A stretch of DNA of 61,104 nucleotides. It comes from Bacteroidaceae bacterium (GTDB lineage Bacteria > Bacteroidota > Bacteroidia > Bacteroidales > Bacteroidaceae). The notes beneath the pieces were generated by a model. That model was not told where the DNA came from, did no database searches, and saw nothing but the letters and a program-made list of their open reading frames with translations. Shown piece by piece: positions 9,278-17,567 of this stretch. Position numbers and translations under genes: made by a program. Location of the stretch: NCBI GenBank assembly GCA_017556045.1, contig JAFZFF010000104.1, forward strand, positions 1 to 61,104. The letters run 5' to 3'. Within the stretch, counting starts at the first letter, position 1. The number at the start of each line of letters is the position of its first letter.

Positions 9278-9822
9278 ATCGTTTGGGTTAAAAGGGTTCG
9301 TAAACGTTCGCGTCCGCGGCTCAGTGCCGACTTCACAGTGCCAGCCGCCATCTCCGTCACGGCCATTATCTCCTTGATGCTCATCTCCTCCAGGTAGAAG
9401 AGTGTGATGCAGGTCTTCTCGCTCTCGTTCAGTCTGCCTATGGCGCGATGCAGAGCTGCCACCTCTTCGGAGTCGATGCTTGTGGGCTCATCGGCCAAGG
9501 CCTGCAGCGTGGGGCGTATCTTTTCATCATCGATGCTTACGTAGAGCTTTTCGGCCGCGATGTGATTTTGCAATGTCGTGAATGCTATGCGGTATACCCA
9601 TGTGCCGAATGAGGCCAATCGCTTGTACGAGTCCAATCCGCGCCACACACGTATGAAGGTCTCTTGCGTGAGGTCATCGCTCACCGCCTCATTGCCACTT
9701 GTCTGCACGAGGAAGTAGCGGCGCACAGGGCGCAGATACTTCTTCATTAGTCGGGCAAATGCACGCTCATCGTTCGCAAGCAGCACGCGAGAGATCAACA
9801 CTATTTCTTCGGGAGAGGACAC
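9274..9822 (-). CDS. ECF-subfamily RNA polymerase sigma factor
   Basis: 182 residues. Region 2 is seen around residues 20-90 (DLTQETFIRVWRGLDSYK, FGTWVYRIAF). Region 4 is at about 125-178 (LNESEKTCITLFYLEE, EIMAVTEMAAGTVKSALSR), a helix-turn-helix. It directs RNA polymerase to a special promoter set. The 4-nt overlap with the downstream membrane-protein gene suggests a sigma/regulator pair. No clear promoter was seen before the start codon. A candidate target promoter precedes the neighbouring gene at 9958-10632. Confidence 0.92.
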   Translation of the reverse strand: MSSPEEIVLISRVLLANDERAFARLMKKYLRPVRRYFLVQTSGNEAVSDDLTQETFIRVWRGLDSYKRLASFGTWVYRIAFTTLQNHIAAEKLYVSIDDEKIRPTLQALADEPTSIDSEEVAALHRAIGRLNESEKTCITLFYLEEMSIKEIMAVTEMAAGTVKSALSRGRERLRTLLTQTI

Positions 9823-9864
9823 GATTTGAATTGAAAATTAAAAATTAAAAGTACAACATTCGGT

Positions 9865-9935
9865 TTTGTCATCTTGAGCGCAGCGAAGAATCTCTCAAAG
9901 TCTCAAAAAAAGAGATTCTTCGCCTTGCTCAGATT
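9865..9935. repeat. Dispersed imperfect palindrome, copy 1
   Basis: GTCATCTTGAGCG and GAAGAATCTCT are mirrored by AGAGATTCTTCG and a degraded CTTGCTCAGATT. A related full palindrome lies at 43850-43931 and a half copy at 6673-6700. This copy sits between convergent-free genes and could end transcription from the gene on its right. Confidence 0.6.
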
Positions 9936-9957
9936 AACAATATTAACAATATGATTT

Positions 9958-10632
9958 TTACTTCTCTTCTACAATTTCAGCCTCTACTACCTTCGGTTCT
10001 TCTGTCATTTTATTCTTAGCATTCTTGCGCTCAATGATAGTAGTTATAGTACGGATGATGAGGCGGAGCAGACCTAAGCCAGCAAGGGTCATTCCTACAA
10101 AAATCAATAAATCTTCCGCATCACCATGTAGCGATGTAGCTCCAAAAAGTAATCCTAGGCCAAGCCCCAGCAATGTGGCATCGGTAATAAATCGCTCCTT
10201 CTCGCTCTTCTTAGAATTCGGATTCATCAGTGCCTCGATGGTCTCTTTGCTAATCGTCTCAGTAGAATTCAGAAGATTGTTGTCAATGAGTTTGTTGATA
10301 AGTTCCTTCTGGTCTTCAGCTTTTTTGCGTGAGTGACGGAGACACAATACAACTATACCGATTATACAACCAAAAAATGCTGTAGGAATCCATATTTGCT
10401 GATTCATAAAGGTTGATAACATAAGATGTCGAGAATCATTTCTCATACTTGCCAACGTTAATTCTTGCCTATACTCTGCATCTTGCTGAGCAGCCTTCAC
10501 CGAGTCTGCATATTGTTGCGAGCGCATCTGTTGTTCCCAAGCATAGTCGCGTTCACTATTGTCTTGCGCCATTCCCATCACTGGCATCAATGCCACTGCT
10601 GCAAGTAGCAGCATTCTGAAAAACTTTTTCAT
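9958..10632 (-). CDS. Membrane protein of unknown function (DUF6249-like)
   Basis: 224 residues from the ATG at 10632, which opens a good signal peptide (MKKFFRMLLLAAVALMPVMG, cleaved near AQ). After a Glu/Arg/Gln-rich stretch come a membrane helix (about 90-112), a charged region rich in Lys/Glu, two more helices (about 145-195) and a charged tail. The arrangement resembles Bacteroidetes DUF6249 proteins, which have no known function. Both a housekeeping -7 box (10724-10731) and an ECF-type promoter (10693-10722) precede it. The adjacent ECF sigma factor may therefore control it. Confidence 0.6.
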   Translation of the reverse strand: MKKFFRMLLLAAVALMPVMGMAQDNSERDYAWEQQMRSQQYADSVKAAQQDAEYRQELTLASMRNDSRHLMLSTFMNQQIWIPTAFFGCIIGIVVLCLRHSRKKAEDQKELINKLIDNNLLNSTETISKETIEALMNPNSKKSEKERFITDATLLGLGLGLLFGATSLHGDAEDLLIFVGMTLAGLGLLRLIIRTITTIIERKNAKNKMTEEPKVVEAEIVEEK

Positions 10633-10692
10633 ATCGTTCGTTGTTTTAATTTGTTTGTCTGTTTTGTGCGTTTTCTTTGGTGTCACCGTCAA

Positions 10693-10731
10693 TTAGACAA
10701 GACAACTCGCCAAAAGGTTGCAACAAAGGTA
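10693..10731 (-). promoter_or_regulatory. ECF-type promoter plus overlapping housekeeping -7 box
   Basis: On the minus strand TTGCAACC (-35) is followed after 17 nt by GTCTAA (-10). This is the general shape of Bacteroidetes ECF promoters, and the same pair occurs at 48735-48765. TACCTTTG (10724-10731), a housekeeping -7 box without a clear -33, overlaps its upstream edge. Confidence 0.55.
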
Positions 10732-10860
10732 AACTTTTTTCTATATTTCTTATTAAGTCCGTTACAAACATTTTTAATTATGAAAATTTGTTGCTTGGGT
10801 TTTAGTGAAATCCGATGGAATCGGTATTTTGGGACGAATGACCAATACGAAATAACCATT

Positions 10861-10947
10861 TTTCAGGTGATAAAAGTTTATTTTCGGGGTGGCATGGCAG
10901 AGCGAGCGGAGCTCGCTAATGGACAATTGATAATGGATAATTGATAA
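10861..10947 (+). repeat. 87-bp inverted repeat, left arm
   Basis: It begins TTTCAGGTGATAAAAG, contains a palindrome AGCGAGC-GGA-GCTCGCT, and ends in ATTGATAATGGATAATTGATAA. It matches the reverse complement of 11461-11547 with about 4 mismatches over 87 positions. Confidence 0.85.
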
Positions 10948-11248
10948 TGGATAATTGATAATTGGCCTCCGGACTTTTTATTTAGGCAATAATATAGATG
11001 TAGTATTTAACGTGCGTAAAAAACATATTGCATGTGCATAATAATTTTATTGCATGTGTAGAAATTTCTTACTCGATGTATGCACCTGACAAATTGGACA
11101 GCTGCAATTTTTGCAACGGAGGTCTGTGATTTTTCTCGAGGACAGCTCTGATAATTTTACCAAACAGCTTTGATTTTCATGACTGAGATTAGGCTAGAAA
11201 AAGGGAGGTTCGATTGCAAGAAAAGGCCTTTGTGTTTTCTAAAAATCT

Positions 11249-11314
11249 AACAGCCCTTTTCTAAAAAACGAACAGGCCTTTTCTAAAAAACGAACAGGCC
11301 TTTTCCCAAAAACG
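11249..11314 (+). repeat. 22-nt tandem repeat, three copies plus a degenerate one
   Basis: The unit AACAGGCCTTTTCTAAAAAA plus CG starts at 11249, 11271 and 11293. A degraded copy precedes it from 11221. Confidence 0.85.
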
Positions 11315-11344
11315 AGCCTATGATTTTTCAGTGTAAAGCAAAAT

Positions 11345-11400
11345 ATAGTACTAAGTAAAAAATATTTTTTGCTTAGTGCGAGCAAAAAAGTACTTTGTGA
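11345..11400 (+). repeat. 21-nt repeats of the AGTACTAAG family
   Basis: CTAAG at 11351, CTTAG at 11372 and CTTTG at 11393 are spaced exactly 21 nt, with GTGCGAGCAAAAAAGTAC between. Closely similar repeats lie at 39826-39890. Confidence 0.65.
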
Positions 11401-11460
11401 AAGAGCAATGGGTTGTGAGCTATGAGAGATGAGCTATGAGCTAATCATCTGGAGAGCTAA

Positions 11461-11547
11461 TTATCAATTATCCATTATCAATTGTCCATTAACGAGCTCT
11501 GCTCGCTCTGCCATGCCACCCCAAAAATAAACTTTTGTCACCTGAAA
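11461..11547 (-). repeat. 87-bp inverted repeat, right arm
   Basis: Reverse-complement partner of 10861-10947. The two arms enclose 513 bp without a gene, giving a 687-bp element that ends about 50 nt before murI's stop codon. Confidence 0.85.
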
Positions 11548-11599
11548 TGGGGCATTTTGGGGTGAAAATGAAAATGAGAAGTGGGTATTCTATTCAAGC

Positions 11600-12424
11600 T
11601 TACTTCAGCGCTATGCTCTGCACCTCGATGGAGCTGTCGAAGAAGATGGAGGCGTAGCTGCGGAAGATGTCGACAGACTCGGTGGTGAGGAAGCGGCAGG
11701 TGCCCTGCTTGGTGCAGAGGGCGTCCATCTCGGGATGGCGCTGCATGTAGTGGACGAGACTGCGACCTACGTACTCGCCCTGGGTGATAACCTTGATATG
11801 CGATGGGGTATACTGGCGAATCTTGTCGTAGAGAATAGGATAGTGGGTGCAGCCGAGGATGATGGTGTCGATCTCCTCGTCCTTGGCCAGAAGGTTGTCG
11901 ATATGACGGCGCACGAAGTAGTCGGTGCCTTCGCTCTGAGCCTCGCCACTCTCGACGAGGGGTACCCAGATGGGACATGCCTCACCGCTGACGGTGATGT
12001 CGGGGAAGAGTTTCTTGATCTCCAGGGGATAGGACTGTGACTTGATGGTGCCCGAGGTGGCAAGGATGCCTACGTGGCGGCTCTGGGTAATGTCGCCCAG
12101 GTACTCGACGGTGGGGCGTATGATGCCGAGAACTCGCTTGCGGGGGTCGATCTTGGGGAGGTCGATCTGCTGGATGGTGCGCAGGGCCTTAGCCGAGGCG
12201 GTATTGCAGGCGAGGATGACGAGCGAGCAGCCCATGTCGAAGAGGGCCTTGACGGCCTGTGAGGTAAACTCGTAGACGACCTCGAAGGAGCGTGTGCCAT
12301 AGGGCGTGCGGGCATTGTCGCCGAGATAGAGGAAGTCGTACTCGGGCATCTGCTCACGTATCTGTGAGAGGATGGTGAGGCCTCCGTAGCCTGAGTCGAA
12401 GATACCTATGGGACCGGGTTGCAT
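11600..12424 (-). CDS. murI: Glutamate racemase
   Basis: 274 residues. It converts L- to D-glutamate for peptidoglycan. It shows the N-terminal GIFDSGYGGLT with Asp10 and Ser11, the first catalytic cysteine in ACNTAS (Cys73) and the second in GCTHYP (Cys192). It is the last gene of the minus-strand envelope cluster, 73 nt after the third ompH gene. An inverted repeat (GCTACGG, CCGTAGC) lies between them at 12449-12486. Placement after bamA and ompH fits a cell-envelope role. Confidence 0.96.
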   Translation of the reverse strand: MQPGPIGIFDSGYGGLTILSQIREQMPEYDFLYLGDNARTPYGTRSFEVVYEFTSQAVKALFDMGCSLVILACNTASAKALRTIQQIDLPKIDPRKRVLGIIRPTVEYLGDITQSRHVGILATSGTIKSQSYPLEIKKLFPDITVSGEACPIWVPLVESGEAQSEGTDYFVRRHIDNLLAKDEEIDTIILGCTHYPILYDKIRQYTPSHIKVITQGEYVGRSLVHYMQRHPEMDALCTKQGTCRFLTTESVDIFRSYASIFFDSSIEVQSIALK

Positions 12425-12497
12425 AGCTGTCTGAGGGGATTTAATAAGCTACGGCCTGCAGGCGCTGATGGCCTACAAACCGTAGCGTGTGGATGTA

Positions 12498-13004
12498 TTA
12501 GTCTTCGATGTTAAGAGCGCGCTTGAGCTTCTCGGTGACATCCTTACCGTGCTTAGGGTTGATAGCAACGTAGGCGCGGTCATCGATGTCGAGGATATAG
12601 TCGTAGCCACCCTCTACACACAGGGTCTGGAGTGCGGCATCGATCTTGTCGCGAAGGGGCTTGAGCATCTCGCGGCGTGCCTCGCGCATAGCGCCATTGA
12701 TCTCGTCCTTGAAGGCCATAGATCGCTCCATGAGCTCCATGAGCTCCTTGTGACGCTTGACACGGATGTTGTCGGGAAACTTGCTCTGCTCTTCGATGAA
12801 TTCGGCATATTTGATATTGAACTCACGATCCGAACGGGTGATCTCAGCATCATACTTGGCTTGCAGCTCGTCGAGCTGAGTGCTCACGATGCTATACTCG
12901 GGGAGCGCCTTGAGGATGCTGTTGTAGCTAACGTAGCCAAACTTTGACTGAGCAGCAACAGTCATCGATATCAAGGCAAGGGATATGAGAATATACCTTT
13001 TCAT
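12498..13004 (-). CDS. OmpH/Skp-family periplasmic chaperone (third copy)
   Basis: 168 residues with a signal peptide (residues 1-18, MKRYILISLALISMTVAAQ). A long charged helical region follows (about 45-125), expected to form the tentacle coiled coils of Skp. Skp-type chaperones hold unfolded outer-membrane proteins in the periplasm before BamA inserts them. It shares GYVSYNSILKALPEY near its start with the tandem paralogue upstream (GHLNSAEIIQAMPEY). It ends 73 nt before murI. Confidence 0.88.
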   Translation of the reverse strand: MKRYILISLALISMTVAAQSKFGYVSYNSILKALPEYSIVSTQLDELQAKYDAEITRSDREFNIKYAEFIEEQSKFPDNIRVKRHKELMELMERSMAFKDEINGAMREARREMLKPLRDKIDAALQTLCVEGGYDYILDIDDRAYVAINPKHGKDVTEKLKRALNIED

Positions 13005-13025
13005 AATAGTAGGGGTTTTACGGGA

Positions 13026-13526
13026 TTACTTGATGCCTAACTTGCTCTTTACAGCAGCGGTAACGTCGGTGCTGAGAGTCTCGCTGATGTAGGGGATACC
13101 GCTGGCGAGGTCAAAGATGTATACGTAGCCACCTGCTACACCTACCTCCTTGATAGCCTTGGTGATCTTCTCGGTGAGGGCTGCCATCTTCTCCTGTGAT
13201 GCCTGCTGCAGGTCTTGCTGTGACTGCTGGTAGTACTGCTGCATGCGACCATAGAGTTCCTGAAGCTCGGTCTCACGACGCTGCTGGATGTTAGCGGGGA
13301 GGGTAGCCTTCTCCTTCTCGTATGCCTCGCTCTTCTTAGCGAGCTCCTGCTCCATCATCTGAAGCTCATTGGTGCATTGCTTCTCGAGCTCCTGAAGCTC
13401 GGTCTGTGCCTTTGTATACTCGGGCATAGCCTGGATGATTTCAGCTGAGTTCAAGTGGCCGAATTTCTGTGCAAAGATTGCAAGGGGAGCCATCAAAAAG
13501 AGGATGGCGATAAGTTTCTTGTTCAT
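13026..13526 (-). CDS. OmpH/Skp-family periplasmic chaperone (second copy)
   Basis: 166 residues: signal peptide (1-19), a conserved FGHLNSAEIIQAMPEY segment, then a Glu/Gln/Lys-rich coiled-coil span (about 40-125) and a C-terminal GYVYIFDLA block. It lies 21 nt upstream of the third copy and about 80 nt downstream of the first. A -7-like TAATTTTG (13593-13600) at the end of the first copy could give an internal promoter. Confidence 0.88.
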   Translation of the reverse strand: MNKKLIAILFLMAPLAIFAQKFGHLNSAEIIQAMPEYTKAQTELQELEKQCTNELQMMEQELAKKSEAYEKEKATLPANIQQRRETELQELYGRMQQYYQQSQQDLQQASQEKMAALTEKITKAIKEVGVAGGYVYIFDLASGIPYISETLSTDVTAAVKSKLGIK

Positions 13527-13606
13527 AATGGTTATGTGTTAAATTGTTAATAAATATCTATACCAAGTGAATAGGTGTAGGCTATTCGCGGGCAAAATTA
13601 CAAATT

Positions 13607-14122
13607 TTAATTTGCATATCCTAACTTCACCAAGACTTCGTTGCTGATGTCTATCTTGGGCGAGGCGTAGATGATGCTGGCTGCCGAGGCGCGGTCAATC
13701 ACTACGGTGTAGCCCTTGGCGTCGGAGATCTCCTTGACGGCGGTGTATATCTCGTCTTGTATGGGGGCCATGAGGCTCTCGCGCTTCTTATACAGCTCGC
13801 CCTCGGGACCGAAGTACTTGCGCTTGAGCTCCTGCGCCTCCTTCTCCTTGGCTACGATCTCCTCTTCCTTCTTGACCTTCTGCTCCTCAGAGAGGAAGAT
13901 GGCCTCGCTCTGGTAGTTCTTGTAGAGGGTCTGCGCCTCGAGAGCTACGGCCTCGACCTCGCCCTGCCACTTCTTTGAGATCTGATTGAGTTGCTCATTG
14001 GCACGCTCGTAGGCGGGGATATTTTTCAAGATATACTCCATATCGATCAGGGCAAACTTCTGCGCGTTGGCTGCAAGGCAAACGATGCAGAGAAGGGCTG
14101 TCATCAATAGATTCTTTTTCAT
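13607..14122 (-). CDS. OmpH/Skp-family periplasmic chaperone (first copy, next to bamA)
   Basis: 171 residues from the ATG at 14122 (MKKNLLMTALLCIVCLAANAQ, a signal peptide). The frame upstream of this start is not signal-like. It has the family's FALIDMEYILKNIPAY opening and long Lys/Glu coiled coil with EEEIVAKEKEAQELKRKYFG. It is 32 nt downstream of bamA, the usual bamA-skp order of many Gram-negatives. It probably escorts outer-membrane proteins to the Bam complex. Confidence 0.9.
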   Translation of the reverse strand: MKKNLLMTALLCIVCLAANAQKFALIDMEYILKNIPAYERANEQLNQISKKWQGEVEAVALEAQTLYKNYQSEAIFLSEEQKVKKEEEIVAKEKEAQELKRKYFGPEGELYKKRESLMAPIQDEIYTAVKEISDAKGYTVVIDRASAASIIYASPKIDISNEVLVKLGYAN

Positions 14123-14154
14123 AACTTTTCGTTTAATTGTCAATTATCAATTCA

Positions 14155-16794
14155 TCAGAACTCTTGTCCGAGGATGAAGTGGAACTGGCTACCACTGGAG
14201 GCAGTAGAGCCGTTGACCTTGTCAAAGCCGTATGCCCAGTCGATACCCATGAGACCTACCATCGGGAGGAAGATGCGTACACCCACACCGGCAGAACGCT
14301 TCATATCGAAGGGGTTGAACTTGCGCACGTCGGTCCATGCATTACCTCCCTCGAGGAAGGTGAGGGCATAGATCTGCGTAGAGTTCTCGAGCATGAGCGG
14401 ATAGCGCAGCTCCATGGCAAAGCGTGAGTAGGCATAGCCCTCGCCACCACCGTAGGGGGTGAGCGAACCATTGTCGTAACCACGCAGGGCCACCATATCG
14501 GTGTAGTAGTTGTATGAGTAGCCGCTCATACCGTCACCACCCACGTAGAAGGTCTCGAAGGGCGACTTCTTATACTTGTTGTAGTGGCCGAGCAGACCGA
14601 AGTCGGCACGAGTCATCAGCACCAAGCACTTCTGACCGCCTGTGAGCGCGGTGTAGAACTTGCTCTTGAACTTCCACTTGTGGTACTCGATCCAGTTGTA
14701 ACGCTGCTGCAAGCTCTTGCGGTAACCAGCATCGGTAGACTTCACCTCGCTGAGCGCCTTGTAGTCGATGCCATCAAAGAGCGAGTAGGGAGGTGTGATA
14801 GCCACGTTGAAGCTGATCTCTGAACCTTGGCGCGGGAAGATGGGGTTGTCGATAGAGTTGCGGCCGAGGTTGAGCGAGAGGTTGATATTGTTGCTACTAC
14901 CATTAGAGATGATGAAGTACTCCCAGTTGTTGAGGTCGTAGCGTGTGTAGGCGAGCTCACCATAGAGGGTAAAGTAGTCGTCGGGCCAGTGCAGACGCTT
15001 ACCCCAACCTACTGACAGACCATACATGCGGAGGTACTTGTCAGGGTCGTAGTATGACTCGTAGTTGTTGTAGTAGTTGTTGTAGTTACCATAGCCATAC
15101 ATGTAGTTGTAGTAGTTGTTGTAGTATGCCTGGTTGTAGTAGTTGTTGTTCACACCCGTTGACAAGGCATAGTAGGCGTTCACCGAGAAGGAGTTGGGGC
15201 GCTTGCCACCAAACCAGGGGTCGAGGAACGATACGTTGTATGACTGGTAGTAGCTACCATTGGTCTGACCACTGATGGTGAAGGTCTGTCCATCACCCTG
15301 GGGGATGAAGGCGCGGTAGTTGTCAGACTTGTGGAAGAGGTTGTACATAGAGAAGTTGGTGAACTTCAAGGCTATCTTACCTATCACACCTGTCTGTCCG
15401 TATCCAAGAGAGAATTCCACCTGGTCATTGTTCTTAGACTCGAGCATCCAGTTGATGTCTACCGTACCATTGGCAAGGTCGGGCTGCACGTCGGGCTGAA
15501 TAGCCTCGGGGTTGAAGTGACCCATCTGCTGCAGCTCACGAGCCGAACGCATGAGGGCATCCTTGCTGAAGAGGTCGCCCGGCTTGGTCATCAGCTCACG
15601 ACGCACGACATTCTCATAGAGGCGGTCGTTACCAGCGATGCGCACATGATTGATCGTAGCCTGAGGACCCTCGAGCACGCGCATCTCCAGGTCTACCGAG
15701 TCGGTGGTGACGTTCACCTCTACGGGCTCGATGCGTGAGAATACGTATCCATTATTATAATAGAGGTTGCTGATGGCGTCATCGTCAAACTGCAGGCGCT
15801 CCTCGAGCTTCTTCTGATTATATACGTCGCCCGGCTCCATACGCAACACCTCGGCCAAGCTCTTTGACTCATATACCGTGTTGCCCACCCACGTGATGTT
15901 GCGGATGTGGTACTGATCACCCTCATCGACCTGGATGTATACGTCTACGGTCTTGTCATCATAGGGCACTACAGAGTCTACTACGATGTGGGCATCGCGG
16001 TATCCATGCTCGTTGTACTTGGCGATGAGGAGCTGCTTGTCCTCGTCGTAGAGGTTGCCGATAAACTTCTTCGGACGGAAGAAGTGGCGCCAGTTGCCCT
16101 TCTCATTGGTCTTTTTCATCGCCCACTTGAGCTGCTTCTCATCGAGGGCGCTATTGCCAGTGATATGGATCTTGTTGACCTTGATCTTCTCCTTCTTGTC
16201 GATGGTGATGTCGATGATGAGTTTGTTCTCCTCAGCCACATCATCGCGCTGCACGATGCTGATGTCGGCATTCTTGAAGCCCTTGTCATCGAAGTAGCGC
16301 TGCATGACTATCTTGGCGCGGTCTATCATGTTGGGCGTGATCTGATTGCCCTCGCGGAAGTTGAGCTTAGCCTCGAGGTCCTCCTGCTCAGACTTCTTGA
16401 CTCCGTAGAAATTGAGCTTCGACAAGCGGGGACGCTGCGTGAGCGCAATGTTCAGGTAAGCCTTGTCATCTACGATCTTCTCCACCGTGATGCTCACGTT
16501 AGAGAACAGTCCGTGTTTCCAGTAGCGCTTCACAGCGGCAGTGATTTCTTCGCCAGGGATAGAGACTACCTGTCCGACCGACAAGCCCGAGAGGCCTATC
16601 AGCACGTAATCCTCATAGTTGTCGATACCGCTCACCGTGATGCCCCCTATCTCGTACTTCATAGGTGCCGAGTAGAGTACCGACGGCTTGCTTATCGTAT
16701 CTGTCTCGACAGTCTGAGCCACCGCCCCGCCAAAAGGCCAGGCGAGCAGTCCTATCAAGGCTATACATTTGAAAACACTTAACTTCTTTTTCAT
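14155..16794 (-). CDS. bamA: Outer-membrane protein assembly factor BamA
   Basis: 879 residues from the ATG at 16794 (MKKKLSVFKCIALIGLLAWP), 4 nt after the uppS stop codon. The open frame continues back inside uppS but is not coding there. After a signal peptide the N-terminal half carries POTRA domains (repeats around residues 45-420, for example VNKIHITGNSALDEKQ and IRNITWVGNTVYESKS). The C-terminal half is a 16-strand barrel ending in an aromatic residue (FHFILGQEF). A Tyr/Asn-rich insertion occurs in the barrel around residues 545-580, probably a surface loop. BamA folds outer-membrane barrel proteins and is essential. Confidence 0.95.
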   Translation of the reverse strand: MKKKLSVFKCIALIGLLAWPFGGAVAQTVETDTISKPSVLYSAPMKYEIGGITVSGIDNYEDYVLIGLSGLSVGQVVSIPGEEITAAVKRYWKHGLFSNVSITVEKIVDDKAYLNIALTQRPRLSKLNFYGVKKSEQEDLEAKLNFREGNQITPNMIDRAKIVMQRYFDDKGFKNADISIVQRDDVAEENKLIIDITIDKKEKIKVNKIHITGNSALDEKQLKWAMKKTNEKGNWRHFFRPKKFIGNLYDEDKQLLIAKYNEHGYRDAHIVVDSVVPYDDKTVDVYIQVDEGDQYHIRNITWVGNTVYESKSLAEVLRMEPGDVYNQKKLEERLQFDDDAISNLYYNNGYVFSRIEPVEVNVTTDSVDLEMRVLEGPQATINHVRIAGNDRLYENVVRRELMTKPGDLFSKDALMRSARELQQMGHFNPEAIQPDVQPDLANGTVDINWMLESKNNDQVEFSLGYGQTGVIGKIALKFTNFSMYNLFHKSDNYRAFIPQGDGQTFTISGQTNGSYYQSYNVSFLDPWFGGKRPNSFSVNAYYALSTGVNNNYYNQAYYNNYYNYMYGYGNYNNYYNNYESYYDPDKYLRMYGLSVGWGKRLHWPDDYFTLYGELAYTRYDLNNWEYFIISNGSSNNINLSLNLGRNSIDNPIFPRQGSEISFNVAITPPYSLFDGIDYKALSEVKSTDAGYRKSLQQRYNWIEYHKWKFKSKFYTALTGGQKCLVLMTRADFGLLGHYNKYKKSPFETFYVGGDGMSGYSYNYYTDMVALRGYDNGSLTPYGGGEGYAYSRFAMELRYPLMLENSTQIYALTFLEGGNAWTDVRKFNPFDMKRSAGVGVRIFLPMVGLMGIDWAYGFDKVNGSTASSGSQFHFILGQEF

Positions 16795-16798
16795 TCCT

Positions 16799-17563
16799 TT
16801 ATTTATTATCATTCTCCTCCGCGATTTGTTCACTTGTCTTGCCGAATCTTCTCTCTCTCTGCTGGTAGGTGAAGATTGCTTGGCACAGTGCTTCTTCGTC
16901 AAAATCAGGCCAATAGGTATCGCAGAAGTATAGTTCGGTATATGCACACTGCCACAGCAGATAGTTGCTGAGGCGCTTCTCGCCACCAGTGCGAATCAGC
17001 AGGTCGGGGTCGGGCATGAATGAGGTACATACGGTCTCATCGATGGTCTTGTCTGTGATCTCATCGATAGTCATCTTGCCCTCTTGCACCATCGCAGCGA
17101 TGCGCTTTGCCGACTGGGTGAGCTCCCACTTCGAAGAGTAACTGAGCGCCACGGTCAGGGTGCCACGCTTGTTGTTTGCCGACTTGGCAATGCAGTAGTT
17201 CATGCGCTCGCGCACTCTCTCAGGCAGACGGTCGGTGTCACCGATAACGCAGAATCTGATGTCGTTGTCCATGAAGATGTCCAAGTCTAACTTTTCGAAC
17301 AAAAGAGCCATCAGACCATTCACCTCCTCATCGGGGCGTGTCCAGTTCTCGGTAGAGAATGCATATACAGTGACATATTTCACACCCAGCTTAGAGGCAT
17401 GCATCATTGTATTGTGCAAGGCAGTAGCGCCGACGATGTGACCTTCACCGCGTTTCTTACCCTTCTCTTTTGCCCAACGGCCATTGCCGTCCATAATAAT
17501 CGCAATGTGCTGAGGTATGCGATCCATGTCAAGTTGCTCTTTGTAAGTCATATTCTTGTACAT
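16799..17563 (-). CDS. uppS: Isoprenyl transferase (undecaprenyl diphosphate synthase)
   Basis: 254 residues from the ATG at 17563, chosen because it follows the preceding stop codon by 4 nt. The catalytic signature IAIIMDGNGRWA places the metal-binding Asp at residue 25. Further family blocks are GHIVGA, YAFSTENW and DLLIRTGGEKRLSNYLLWQ near the end. It condenses isopentenyl diphosphate units into the C55 carrier lipid for peptidoglycan and surface polysaccharide. It is followed 4 nt later by bamA, so the two are co-transcribed. Confidence 0.96.
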   Translation of the reverse strand: MYKNMTYKEQLDMDRIPQHIAIIMDGNGRWAKEKGKKRGEGHIVGATALHNTMMHASKLGVKYVTVYAFSTENWTRPDEEVNGLMALLFEKLDLDIFMDNDIRFCVIGDTDRLPERVRERMNYCIAKSANNKRGTLTVALSYSSKWELTQSAKRIAAMVQEGKMTIDEITDKTIDETVCTSFMPDPDLLIRTGGEKRLSNYLLWQCAYTELYFCDTYWPDFDEEALCQAIFTYQQRERRFGKTSEQIAEENDNK

Positions 17564-17567
17564 TGTG

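Larger units (their letters stand above)
10732..11599. other. Gene-free region holding an inverted-repeat element
   Basis: About 870 nt without a credible gene. It holds an element with 87-bp inverted arms (10861-11547), a 22-nt tandem repeat (11249-11314) and 21-nt AGTACTAAG-type repeats (11345-11400). The short frames seen here lack any protein-like composition. Confidence 0.7.

Noticed and set aside
11249-11314. Possible CRISPR array
   Set aside because: Units are contiguous with no spacers, and no cas genes are nearby. The same holds for 23002-23067 and 54494-54581.
16795-16986. N-terminal extension of bamA overlapping uppS
   Set aside because: The extension has no signal peptide and lies in the uppS coding region. 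The ATG at 16794 gives a proper signal sequence 4 nt after the uppS stop.
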